DNA from: a bacterium
Lineage (GTDB): Bacteria; Ratteibacteria; UBA8468; B48-G9; JAFGKM01
Reading direction: 5' to 3'
DNA: 18,255 nt
NCBI GenBank assembly: GCA_035371905.1
Contig: DAORXQ010000013.1
Span: 13,014-31,268 of the forward strand
Shown: piece by piece, positions 5,844-14,179 of the stretch
Layout of the letters: every line of letters begins with the position of its first letter
Position numbering within the stretch: position 1 is the first letter of the stretch
The notes under the pieces: generated by a model
The model's database searches: none
Told to the model about the DNA's origin: nothing
What the model saw: the letters and a program-made list of their open reading frames with translations, nothing else
Program-made: the position numbers and the translations under genes

Positions 5844-7651
5844 TGTGTGGTATTTTTGGTTTTAAAGGCAAAGGAGATGTAAAGGAAATAATAAAAACCG
5901 GGTTAAAAATACTTGAATACAGGGGTTATGATTCCTGTGGTTTTTTTTTCAATAGTAAAGAATTTGCTTTTTATAATAAAAAAGTCGGGAAAGATAAAAT
6001 AGAAGAACTTGTTGAATCACTGCCTTTTAAAATAGATAAAGAAGTTATTATAATTTCGCATACAAGATGGGCAACACATGGTTTAATATCTGAAAAAAAT
6101 GCTCATCCTCATTTTGACTGTAAAAATGAAATAGCAGTTGTTCATAATGGGATTATAGAAAATTATCAATTTTTGAAAAAACAACTTGAAAAAAATGGGC
6201 ATAAATTTATTTCCCAGACAGACACAGAAATTGTACCCCATTTAATAGAAGAAAATTTAAAAAAAGATAAAAATATAATTTCTGCTGTTATTTCTTCTGT
6301 TAAAAAGATGGAAGGTTCTTTTGCTTTATTGATAACAAAAAAGGGAGAAGATTTTATTATAGGTGTAAAAAAAAATTCTCCACTTGTTATTGGTTTTGAT
6401 GGAGAAAATTTTTATTTTGCTTCTGACCCAATTCCAATCTCCCAATATACAAAAAAAATGATTTTTCTTGAAGAAAATGAAATTTTCTATCTTGATTCAG
6501 AGATTAAATTTTATAACTTTAAAAGGGATATAGAGATTGAAAAAAGGTTTGAGGAGATTGAGTTAAAAGAAATAAGAATATCAAAAGAAAACTTTGATTC
6601 TTATATGCTTAAGGAAATATATGAGCAACCTGAATCTATTGAGAGAACATTGAAATATTTTTTGAATGAAACTTTTGAAAAGTTAACAAAACAGTTTAAT
6701 CCAGAAAGAATTATTATAACAGGTTGTGGAACAAGTTGGCATGCAGGTCTTATTGGAGAATATTTTATTGAAGATTTACTTGAAATTCCTGTTGAAGTTG
6801 AATATGCATCAGAATTAAGATACAGAAATCCAGTCGTTGATGGAAAAACTCTTCTTCTTACCATCTCTCAATCAGGAGAAACAGCGGATACTATTGGAGC
6901 GATAAAAAGATTAAAGAGTAAATGTAAAATTTTTTCTATATGTAATGTGGAAAAAAGTACTGTTTCAAGAGAAAGTGATTTTGTTTTAATGACAAAAGCA
7001 GGTCCTGAAATTGGAGTTGCTTCTACAAAAGCATTTACATCACAGATTCTTGTTTTATATCTTTTTGTTCTTACCTTTCTTTTTAAAAATAGAAAAATAG
7101 GAAAAGAAAAATTTTTTAGTAAATGTAATGAGATATTAAAATTGAAGGAAAGAATGGTTTTTTTTCTTAAAAATAACAATGTTGAGAATATCGCAGAGAA
7201 ATTAATTTTTAAAACAAATGCTTTATATCTTGGAAGGAGAGTTAATTTCCCTGTTGCACTTGAAGGAGCACTGAAGTTGAAAGAAGTAAGTTATATTCAT
7301 GCAGAAGGTTATCCAGCAGCAGAAATGAAACATGGACCAATAGCACTCATAGATGAAAATATGCCGGTAATATTTATATGTGTAAAGGATAAACTTTTGA
7401 AAAAAGTAATTTCAAATATGGAAGAGGTGAAAACAAGGAAGGGTTATGTTATTTCTGTTTGTGATTTTATTTCAGATGATATAAAAAAATTATCAGATGA
7501 GATTATACTTATTCCACATATAAAAAATGAGTATTTAAAAGTATTTTTAACAATTCTACCCTTACAGTTGCTTTCTTATTATGTTGCCAGAAAAAAAGGT
7601 CTTGATGTTGATAAACCGAGGAATCTTGCTAAATCTGTGACTGTTGAATGA
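5843..7651 (+). CDS. glmS: Glutamine-fructose-6-phosphate aminotransferase (isomerizing)
   Basis: GlmS converts fructose 6-phosphate and glutamine to glucosamine 6-phosphate, the first step toward UDP-GlcNAc for peptidoglycan and lipid A. The 602-residue length is normal. After removal of Met1, Cys2 (MCGIFGF) is the N-terminal nucleophile of the glutaminase domain, which also shows YRGYDS and HTRWATHG (73-80). Two SIS domains follow: GCGTSWHAG (294-302), SQSGETAD (about 341-349) and GVASTKAFTSQ in the first, then EGALKLKEVSYIHAEGYPAAE and EMKHGP in the second. The C-terminal DKPRNLAKSVTVE tail carries the conserved lysine that reacts with the sugar. AAGGAG lies 11 nt before the ATG, which overlaps the previous stop. 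It is the last gene of the operon and ends 4 nt from the convergent comF. No glmS ribozyme-like leader is possible here, because the gene is internal to an operon. Confidence 0.97.
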   Translation: MCGIFGFKGKGDVKEIIKTGLKILEYRGYDSCGFFFNSKEFAFYNKKVGKDKIEELVESLPFKIDKEVIIISHTRWATHGLISEKNAHPHFDCKNEIAVVHNGIIENYQFLKKQLEKNGHKFISQTDTEIVPHLIEENLKKDKNIISAVISSVKKMEGSFALLITKKGEDFIIGVKKNSPLVIGFDGENFYFASDPIPISQYTKKMIFLEENEIFYLDSEIKFYNFKRDIEIEKRFEEIELKEIRISKENFDSYMLKEIYEQPESIERTLKYFLNETFEKLTKQFNPERIIITGCGTSWHAGLIGEYFIEDLLEIPVEVEYASELRYRNPVVDGKTLLLTISQSGETADTIGAIKRLKSKCKIFSICNVEKSTVSRESDFVLMTKAGPEIGVASTKAFTSQILVLYLFVLTFLFKNRKIGKEKFFSKCNEILKLKERMVFFLKNNNVENIAEKLIFKTNALYLGRRVNFPVALEGALKLKEVSYIHAEGYPAAEMKHGPIALIDENMPVIFICVKDKLLKKVISNMEEVKTRKGYVISVCDFISDDIKKLSDEIILIPHIKNEYLKVFLTILPLQLLSYYVARKKGLDVDKPRNLAKSVTVE

Positions 7652-7655
7652 ATCT

Positions 7656-8243
7656 TTAACTTTTTGCAATTGTGGTAATTATAACTCTTTTTGCTCCATT
7701 TTTAAGTAAAAGTTTTCTGCACTCTTCTGTTGTTGCACCTGTAGTATAAACATCATCTATAAGAAGAACTATTTTATCCTTTATAATATCCTTATTCTTT
7801 ATTCCGAAAGTATCCTTTACATTTTCTTTTCTTTCCTTTTCACTTAATTCTGTTTGGGAGACTGTGTTTTTTAGTTTTACCATAACATTCTGGTACATCC
7901 TTTTTTTAGTTTTTTTTGAAAGATAGGTTCCTATTAAAGCACTCTGATTAAACCCTCTTATAAATTCTTTTTTCCAGTGAAGGGGAACAGGTATAATTAT
8001 GTCAAATTCAATATTTTCCTTTTTTACTCTATCTTCAATGAGTGAGGCAAAATTTACTGCATAATATTTCCTTCCTTCATATTTATATCTGGTAATTGCT
8101 TCTTTTAAAGGTCCTTCATATTTTCCTATATGTATTCTGTCTTTAAATGTTTCATTAATAAAAATAATTTTAGAAAAACAGTCATTGCAAAAACCATAAA
8201 AATTTTCTTTATCTTTTTCACAACCCATACAGTTTTTCTTCAA
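7656..8243 (-). CDS. comF: ComF family phosphoribosyltransferase-like protein
   Basis: The 195-residue protein has the ComF/GntX layout. An N-terminal zinc knuckle has C5xxC8 and C19xxC22. The middle part includes IIPVPLHW and RGFNQSALI (96-104). A type I phosphoribosyltransferase loop, LLIDDVYTTGATTEE (160-174), would bind PRPP or a related phosphate. ComF proteins take part in DNA uptake in transformable bacteria and are widespread in others, with an unsettled biochemical role. The annotated start is TTG at 8243, with AGG 10 nt upstream; the ATG at 8227 would give a protein starting at residue 6 and would lose Cys5. The gene is alone on its strand, convergent with glmS and divergent from the lptF-like gene, with a 51-nt shared intergenic region. 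Confidence 0.88.
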   Translation of the reverse strand: MKKNCMGCEKDKENFYGFCNDCFSKIIFINETFKDRIHIGKYEGPLKEAITRYKYEGRKYYAVNFASLIEDRVKKENIEFDIIIPVPLHWKKEFIRGFNQSALIGTYLSKKTKKRMYQNVMVKLKNTVSQTELSEKERKENVKDTFGIKNKDIIKDKIVLLIDDVYTTGATTEECRKLLLKNGAKRVIITTIAKS

Positions 8244-8258
8244 TAAATTCCTGCCAAT

Positions 8259-8287
8259 TAGACATATAAAGTTATTTATTTTACAAT
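8259..8287 (+). promoter_or_regulatory. Promoter of the lptF-to-dCMP deaminase gene run, leaderless type
   Basis: TAGACA (8259-8264), a 17-nt spacer and TACAAT (8282-8287) form a plausible sigma-70 promoter. The -10 box ends 7 nt before the ATG at 8295, the same spacing as in the promoter at 5031-5059, and no Shine-Dalgarno motif is present. Confidence 0.55.
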
Positions 8288-8294
8288 AGATTTT

Positions 8295-9332
8295 ATGAAA
8301 TTTAAGACAAAATATATTTTTAAGGGTTTTTGGATTAATTTTTTCTTCTCCTTTTTTATATTACTTTTTATTTTTATGCTTAAAAGTTTTTTTCAGATTT
8401 TTGATTTAATTGTTAAAGGTAGTTTCTCATTTTTACCACTTATTAAATTTTTTGGTTTTACAGTTTTGGCATCACTTGAATATATAATACCTCTAACAGT
8501 GCTTGTTGCTTCAATGTCTTTTTTTTCAACTCTTTATACTGATAGAGAACTACAAATTTTCGCATTTTCAGGTATTTCAAATTTATTTCTGATTAAACCT
8601 CTAATTATTTTTTCTATTATTTTTACACTTTTTCTTTTTTATTTCAATCTTTTTATTTTACCCGATATAAGATTTGCAAATATAAATGTTATACATCAAT
8701 TGAAAATAAGAAATCCTCTTTCAATAATAATTGAAAAGGAGGTAATAAAAGATATTCCAGGAACAACAATATATATTGAAAAGGTTTTTAGAAATTTCAA
8801 TTTAAAAAATATTTCAATTACAAAAAGAGAGAATAATTCAACATTCTTTTTAAAGGCAGAGAAAGGTAGGGTTGTTTATAATCCGAATGAGAATAAACTT
8901 GTATTCATCCTTGAAAATGGGAATTTTCTAAATTATACTGAAGGTTCTATAAATTCAGTTGATTTTAAAAATTATGAGTTTTATCTTGAGTTAACAGAAG
9001 ATTTTAAGAGGACAGAAGTTAAACGACAAATTCCTGAACTAAATTTTATAGAACTTAAAAAGATTAAAAGTGTTGAAGCAATGACTGAACTTCATGAAAG
9101 GTGTGTATATGCTCTTACGCCTTTAATTTTACTTTTACTCGGTTCTGGTATAGGAATGAATTTAAGACAGAAGAACAGGATTTTGTATATAGGGATTGGA
9201 GGATTTATAAGTATAATATTTTTTGAACTTTTAATGGTAGGTGAAATACTTGTAAGAAAATTTGAAGTGCCATATTTTACTTATTTACCACTTTTTATCT
9301 TTGCTTTATTAACAAAAAAATTCTGGAAATGA
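8295..9332 (+). CDS. lptF: LptF/LptG (YjgP/YjgQ) family permease, first of pair
   Basis: This 345-residue protein belongs to the YjgP/YjgQ family, the transmembrane half of the LptB2FG transporter that extracts LPS from the inner membrane and pushes it along the Lpt bridge. Three hydrophobic segments lie at about residues 8-32, 46-76 and 97-124. A periplasmic beta-jellyroll follows (about 135-245, with alternating strands such as TTIYIEKVFRNFNLKNISIT), then three more segments at about 272-290, 297-318 and 325-343. The short linker RCVYALTPLILLLLGSGIGM before segment 4-5 is typical. The ATG has no ribosome site but sits 7 nt after a -10 box, so it is probably leaderless. Its stop overlaps the next gene (ATGA). 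Naming it LptF rather than LptG rests only on gene order. Confidence 0.85.
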   Translation: MKFKTKYIFKGFWINFFFSFFILLFIFMLKSFFQIFDLIVKGSFSFLPLIKFFGFTVLASLEYIIPLTVLVASMSFFSTLYTDRELQIFAFSGISNLFLIKPLIIFSIIFTLFLFYFNLFILPDIRFANINVIHQLKIRNPLSIIIEKEVIKDIPGTTIYIEKVFRNFNLKNISITKRENNSTFFLKAEKGRVVYNPNENKLVFILENGNFLNYTEGSINSVDFKNYEFYLELTEDFKRTEVKRQIPELNFIELKKIKSVEAMTELHERCVYALTPLILLLLGSGIGMNLRQKNRILYIGIGGFISIIFFELLMVGEILVRKFEVPYFTYLPLFIFALLTKKFWK

Positions 9333-10390
9333 GAAAAAAGTTTTTGTATATATTTTTAAATTTTCTGAAATTCTTTTTCATAATATCTCTTTTATTTGTC
9401 ATACTTTTTCTTATAATTCAGATTCTTGATGATTTAACAGATTTCCTGGTTCACAGAAAAACATTTATTTTGAAGAATTATTTATATACCTGCCCTCTTT
9501 TATTTGTACAGATATCTCCAATTATAACAACCCTTTCAACAATGTTAATCCTTTCAGAGATGTTGAAAAATAATGAGATAAAAATTCTTTTTCTTTCAGG
9601 TATTAATCCCCGGAAAGTATTTTCAATATTTCTTTTCTGTGGTTTTTTTGCATCTGTTTTTACTTTTGTTCTTAAAAATTATGTTTCTCCACCACTTATG
9701 AGAAAACTGAGTAATCGTATTATACAGTCATCAATTGCTTTTTCTTCTCCAAAATACTTTTTTTATTCTGAAAAATTAGAAGATTCATATTTTATAAATG
9801 TTGAATTTTCTGAATATTTTGAAGATGGGAGATTTATCACTATAAAAGCAAAGAAAGCAAAAAATTTCTCTGACCTAAACTGGATTTTTGAAAATGGAAA
9901 TCTATGGGAATTTGATTCAGAAAAAAATCTGATAAAAAAAGAAAAATTCAGTAAAAAGATTGTTTCAATTTTGTTAACATCTGAAATTCTTTCTATTTCC
10001 AGTATTGATATTGAAACACTTTCATTTTTTCAACTTTCCTCCATTCTAAATAAAATGAGAAAACTCGGTATAAATCCTGTTTCTTTAACTACATATACTT
10101 ATGAAAAAGTTTCTTATCCTTTTCTGAATTTTTTTCTTATATTTATAATATTTTCCTTTTTGAAAAAAAGTCAGAAGATTTCAAATTTATATGTTTTTTC
10201 TTTTTCTTTTCTTTTTTCTTTTTTTTCCTATTTCCTCTATGTTTTCTTTTTTTCTTTATCCAAAAATGCCAAAATTCATCCTCTTTTGGGTAGTTTAGGA
10301 GTTCCTTTTGTAATTCTGGCATTTATTATTTTTCAGAATTATGGTTTGAATAAAATAAAAAAATCTTGTATTATATTTAGGAAATCTTAA
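9329..10390 (+). CDS. lptG: LptF/LptG (YjgP/YjgQ) family permease, second of pair
   Basis: A second YjgP/YjgQ-family permease, 353 residues, starts inside the last codon of the first (ATGA overlap), so equal synthesis of the two subunits by coupled translation is likely. It has the same plan: segments at about 8-30, 50-77 and 97-116, a periplasmic domain at about 125-225, and a hydrophobic C-terminal half from about 255. The C-terminal membrane part is extremely Phe/Ser-rich, partly from T-rich codons. Conserved family features include LEDSYFINVEF-type strands and the cytoplasmic EIKILFLSGINPRKVF loop, where the coupling helix contacts the LptB ATPase. LptB is not in this window. The two permeases imply an LPS- or LOS-containing outer membrane. 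Confidence 0.83.
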   Translation: MRKKFLYIFLNFLKFFFIISLLFVILFLIIQILDDLTDFLVHRKTFILKNYLYTCPLLFVQISPIITTLSTMLILSEMLKNNEIKILFLSGINPRKVFSIFLFCGFFASVFTFVLKNYVSPPLMRKLSNRIIQSSIAFSSPKYFFYSEKLEDSYFINVEFSEYFEDGRFITIKAKKAKNFSDLNWIFENGNLWEFDSEKNLIKKEKFSKKIVSILLTSEILSISSIDIETLSFFQLSSILNKMRKLGINPVSLTTYTYEKVSYPFLNFFLIFIIFSFLKKSQKISNLYVFSFSFLFSFFSYFLYVFFFSLSKNAKIHPLLGSLGVPFVILAFIIFQNYGLNKIKKSCIIFRKS

Positions 10391-10401
10391 CATTGAAAGT
10401 G

Positions 10402-12498
10402 ATGAAAAAAATGAAAAAAAATCTTATTTTAGAAATCGGAGTTGAAGATTTACCATCAAGTATAGATGAATATCTGGAAGAGGTTTTTGCACCTTTACTT
10501 AAAAAATCCCTTGAAAATGAAAGGATTGATTATAATGATTTAAAGATTTTTTATACACCGAGGAGAATTATTATTTTTTTAAAAGACCTTGAAGAAAAAC
10601 AAAAAGATAAAACAGTTGAGATTTCAGGACCTCCACTGGAAATATGCAGGGATAAGGATGGTAATTGGAACGAAATTGCATACAAATTTGCAAAAGGAAA
10701 CAATGTAAAATTGAGTGATTTGAAAATATTTGAAAAAAAAGGGAAAAAGGTTGTAGGTATTGTTAAATTAGAAAAAGGAGAAAGTATAACTAAAATTTTT
10801 AATAGAATAATAAATGATGTGCTTAAGCAACTTGAAATTCCAAGAGGGATGATATGGAATGAAAACAGGTTTAAATTTTTCAGACCAATAAGATATATAA
10901 TTTCTCTTTATGGAGAAAAAATTGTTCCTGTTGAAATAGGGGGTATAAAAAGCAAAAGATTTACTTATGGCCACAGAACTCTTTCAGACAAAAAAATAGT
11001 TCCTTATGATACAAAAGATTTTTTTGATAAACTTTTAAAGAATTTTGTTATTTTTGACCAGGAATTACGAAAAAGAATGATACTGGAGGAGATTAAAAAA
11101 TTGATAGGTGATAACTTTTTATTTGAATCTAAACTTGTTGATAAGATTACACCCATAGTTGAATATCCTGTTTGTGGAATTTGCAATTTACCCGAAAATT
11201 ATAAGAAATTACCCAAAGAGGTTTTAACATCAATAATTTTAAATGTTAAAGGTATACCTCTTTTTGATAAGAGTGGTAATCTTTCTCCTGTTTTTGTAGT
11301 TGTTTGTGATGGGGTTTTTAATAATGAGATAAAAGGAAATTATGAGAAAGTTGTTGAAAGTAAAATAGAAGATGCCTGTTTCTTTATGGAGCAGGATATT
11401 AATAAAAAGCCATTTATTGAGTATCTGGAAGACCTTAAAAATATAGTTTATCATCCAAGATTTGGAACAATATACGACAGAGTTGAAAGAATAAGAAAAA
11501 TATGTAATTTCATATCTGAAAGTTTAAATCTGGATATGAAAACAAGAGAAAGAATAGAAACAATTGTTTCTTTATTTAAAAATGACCTTGCAACATTAAT
11601 GGTGAGCGAATTTCCATCTTTACAGGGAATTATTGGAAGAATATATGCAGAAAAAAATGGTTATGAATTTGTCATTTCAAAGTCAATAGAAGAACATTAT
11701 TTACCAAAATTTCAGAATGATAAAAAACCAGAGTTTATTGAAGGAAGTATTGTCTCTATTGCTGATAGAATAGAAACTATCTGTAGTTTTATAAGTGAGG
11801 GTGCTGAAATTAAAGGAGATCAGGACCCGCTCGGAATTAAAAGATTAACAACAGGTATGATTGAAATTATATGGGAAAGAGAAATTGAAATTTCAATAGA
11901 AAAACTTATTGAAAAAACTCTTGAAATACTTGACATAAAAAGTGATGAAGTCAAAAATATAATTTTGGAATTTATTTTACAGAGAGCAGAGAATTTACTC
12001 ATAGCGGAAGGAATAAAACCAGGATTAAGAAGAGCAGTTCTTTCTGTTGAGAGAGATAATTTATTTGAGATAAAAAGGAAAATAGAAGCGATTAAAAATA
12101 CATTTATTGAAGGAAAAGGTGAAGAAGTTTTAATTCCTTTTATTAGAGTGGCAAATATGTTAAAACAGGCAGAGGAAAGAAATATTGGATATGGACAGTT
12201 TGATGAAAATCTTTTAATTGAAGAAGAAGAAAAACGTCTTTATAAATTTTATATTGAAAATTCTGAAAAGATGTATAAACTCTATAGAGAGAAAAAATAT
12301 GAAGAATTTCTTGAAGAGATGACCAGATGGAAAGAACCCATAGATAAGTTTTTTGATAAAGTTTTTGTTATGGTTGAGAATGAAAAGACCAGAAATAATA
12401 GATTGTCTCTGCTTAAATTGATAGATGATGTGTTTAATAAATTCGCAAATTTTTCTTATATTCCTTTAAAAGAGGTGGAAAATGTTAAACAAATTTGA
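10402..12498 (+). CDS. glyS: Glycine-tRNA ligase beta subunit
   Basis: GlyS is the large tRNA-binding subunit of the bacterial alpha2beta2 glycyl-tRNA synthetase. At about 698 residues it has the standard length. It begins LILEIGVEDLPSSIDEYL, matching the family start (EIGTEELP). Further conserved blocks are YTPRRI, MIWNENRFKFFRPIRYI, TYGHRTLS, the HD-type segment TIYDRVERIRKICNFI, NDLATLMVSEFPSLQGIIGR and EEHYLPKF. The C-terminus is a helical anticodon-binding (DALR-like) region ending FFDKVFVMVENEKTRNNRLS. Possible starts are TTG 10393, ATG 10402 and ATG 10411; AGGA at 10378-10381 fits TTG 10393 best by spacing, while similarity favours either ATG, so the choice is uncertain by a few residues. 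The catalytic alpha subunit gene glyQ, usually adjacent, is not in this window. Confidence 0.93.
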   Translation: MKKMKKNLILEIGVEDLPSSIDEYLEEVFAPLLKKSLENERIDYNDLKIFYTPRRIIIFLKDLEEKQKDKTVEISGPPLEICRDKDGNWNEIAYKFAKGNNVKLSDLKIFEKKGKKVVGIVKLEKGESITKIFNRIINDVLKQLEIPRGMIWNENRFKFFRPIRYIISLYGEKIVPVEIGGIKSKRFTYGHRTLSDKKIVPYDTKDFFDKLLKNFVIFDQELRKRMILEEIKKLIGDNFLFESKLVDKITPIVEYPVCGICNLPENYKKLPKEVLTSIILNVKGIPLFDKSGNLSPVFVVVCDGVFNNEIKGNYEKVVESKIEDACFFMEQDINKKPFIEYLEDLKNIVYHPRFGTIYDRVERIRKICNFISESLNLDMKTRERIETIVSLFKNDLATLMVSEFPSLQGIIGRIYAEKNGYEFVISKSIEEHYLPKFQNDKKPEFIEGSIVSIADRIETICSFISEGAEIKGDQDPLGIKRLTTGMIEIIWEREIEISIEKLIEKTLEILDIKSDEVKNIILEFILQRAENLLIAEGIKPGLRRAVLSVERDNLFEIKRKIEAIKNTFIEGKGEEVLIPFIRVANMLKQAEERNIGYGQFDENLLIEEEEKRLYKFYIENSEKMYKLYREKKYEEFLEEMTRWKEPIDKFFDKVFVMVENEKTRNNRLSLLKLIDDVFNKFANFSYIPLKEVENVKQI

Positions 12499-13714
12499 CC
12501 CTGAAATTTATTATGCATTAAAAAAAGAAGAGGAGAGACAGAGAAATACAATAAATTTAATACCTTCTGAAAATATTGTAAGTAAAAATGTTTTAAAACT
12601 TGTTGGTTCAGTCTTTACAAATAAATATGCAGAAGGTTATCCGGGGAAAAGATATTATGGTGGTTGTGAATACGTGGATATGGTTGAAAAAATCGCTATT
12701 GAAAGAGCATGTAAACTTTTTAAATCAGACCATGCGAATGTTCAACCACATTCAGGAAGTCAGGCGAATATGGCTGTTTATTTTTCTGTTTTAAAGCCAG
12801 GAGATAAGATTCTTGCAATGCATATAAGTTCAGGAGGACATCTTACTCATGGAGTAAAAGTAAATTTTTCAGGAATGCTTTACAATACCTGCTTTTATTC
12901 AGTAGACAGAGAAACAGAACTTATTGATTATGAAAAAGTAAGGGAAATAGCAATAAAGGAAAAACCAAAAATTATTGTATGCGGTAGCAGTTCATATTCA
13001 AGAATAATTGATTTTGAAAAATTTTCTCAGATTGCAAAGGAAGTTAATGCCTATCTTCTTTCAGATATAGCACATATCGCAGGTCTTATAGTTGCAGATT
13101 TACATCCAAGTCCTGTTGGATTTTCTGAATTTGTTACTTCTACAACTCATAAAACATTGAGAGGACCAAGAGGAGGGCTTATTCTCTGTAACAAAGAGTT
13201 TAAAGAAAAAATAGATAGTATAATAATTCCTGGAATTCAAGGTGGTCCACTTGTTCATGTGATTGCTGGTAAAGCAATTGCTTTTAAAGAGGCAATGACA
13301 GAAAAGTTTAAAAAATATCAGGAACAGATTGTAAAAAACTGTAAAAAACTGTGTGAGGAATTGAAAAAAAGAGGGTACAGAATTGTAAGTGGTGGAACAG
13401 ATACTCATTTATTTGTAATAGATTTAAGAGATAAAGGAATAATAGGTTTTGAAGCACAGATAACTCTTGAAAAAGTTGGAATAATAACAAATAAAAATTT
13501 AATCCCTTTTGACCCCCTTTCTCCATCTATAACAAGTGGTATAAGAATAGGCACTCCCTGTATAACAAGCAGAGGAATGAAAGAAAAAGAAATGGTTTTA
13601 ATTGCAGAGTGGATTGATGAAGGATTAAAGAATAGAAATAACGAAAAAATTTTAAATGAAATAAGAAAAAAAGTAAGGAGGTTTGCAAGTGAATTCCCAA
13701 TCTATCCAGAGTGA
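12482..13714 (+). CDS. glyA: Serine hydroxymethyltransferase
   Basis: GlyA interconverts serine and glycine with transfer of a one-carbon unit to tetrahydrofolate, using pyridoxal phosphate, in the cytoplasm. The 410-residue length is normal. Visible landmarks are INLIPSEN (24-31), NKYAEGYPGKRYYGGCEYVD (47-66, folate and PLP contacts), PHSGSQAN (89-96), SDIAHIAGL (194-202) with Asp195 and His198, and THKTLRGPRGG (222-232), where Lys224 carries the PLP. The usual G-x-S-x-Y-P-R block reads GSSSYSRIIDF (168-178), a mild variation. GAGGTGG lies just before the ATG, and the gene overlaps the end of glyS by 17 nt. Glycine made here could feed the glycyl-tRNA synthetase encoded upstream, although the overlap by itself indicates only shared expression. 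Confidence 0.97.
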   Translation: MLNKFDPEIYYALKKEEERQRNTINLIPSENIVSKNVLKLVGSVFTNKYAEGYPGKRYYGGCEYVDMVEKIAIERACKLFKSDHANVQPHSGSQANMAVYFSVLKPGDKILAMHISSGGHLTHGVKVNFSGMLYNTCFYSVDRETELIDYEKVREIAIKEKPKIIVCGSSSYSRIIDFEKFSQIAKEVNAYLLSDIAHIAGLIVADLHPSPVGFSEFVTSTTHKTLRGPRGGLILCNKEFKEKIDSIIIPGIQGGPLVHVIAGKAIAFKEAMTEKFKKYQEQIVKNCKKLCEELKKRGYRIVSGGTDTHLFVIDLRDKGIIGFEAQITLEKVGIITNKNLIPFDPLSPSITSGIRIGTPCITSRGMKEKEMVLIAEWIDEGLKNRNNEKILNEIRKKVRRFASEFPIYPE

Positions 13715-14165
13715 AAGACCTGACTGGGATACTTATTTTATGGAAATTGCACAACTTGTCTCTAAAAGGTCAACATGTATAAGGAGGAAAGTGGGAGCGG
13801 TTCTGGTAAAAGAAAAGAGGATTCTTGCGACAGGATATAATGGTGCACCAACAGGTCTTGCTCACTGTAAGGAAGTTGGTTGTGTAAGAGAGAAACTTAA
13901 AATACCATCTGGAGAAAGACATGAATTATGCAGGGGACTTCATGCAGAACAGAATGCCATTTTACAATCAGCATATCACGGTGTTTCAATAAAGGGAAGT
14001 AAACTTTATATAACATGTCATCCATGCAGTGTATGTGCTAAAATGATTATTAATGCTGGAATTGAAGAAGTGATAATAAAAGAAGGTTATCCTGATTCTA
14101 TGGCTGAAAATATATTGAAGGAAGGAAAGATAAAAGTAAGGTATCTTAATTCAGAAAAACAGTAA
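13689..14165 (+). CDS. comEB: Deoxycytidylate (dCMP) deaminase, ComE operon protein 2 family
   Basis: The 158-residue zinc enzyme deaminates dCMP to dUMP, the substrate of thymidylate synthase. The motifs are HAEQNA (85-90; His85 as zinc ligand, Glu87 as proton shuttle) and HPCSVCAKMI (111-120; Cys113 and Cys116 as zinc ligands). The insertion between ATGYNGAPTGLAHC and HAEQ contains further Cys and His residues (C60, C65, H78, C81), as in the dCMP deaminase/ComEB type. GTG at 13689 is preferred as start because AGGAGG (13676-13681) lies 7 nt upstream; a TTG at 13683 would sit 1 nt from that motif. The gene overlaps glyA by 26 nt. SHMT supplies methylene-THF and this enzyme supplies dUMP, so the pair feeds dTMP synthesis. 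The stop is 14 nt from the convergent radC. Confidence 0.93.
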   Translation: MNSQSIQSERPDWDTYFMEIAQLVSKRSTCIRRKVGAVLVKEKRILATGYNGAPTGLAHCKEVGCVREKLKIPSGERHELCRGLHAEQNAILQSAYHGVSIKGSKLYITCHPCSVCAKMIINAGIEEVIIKEGYPDSMAENILKEGKIKVRYLNSEKQ

Positions 14166-14179
14166 AAAATCCTTGATAA

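Noticed and set aside
13683..13688. TTG start for the dCMP deaminase
   Set aside because: It lies 1 nt after AGGAGG; the GTG at 13689 has the proper 7-nt spacing.
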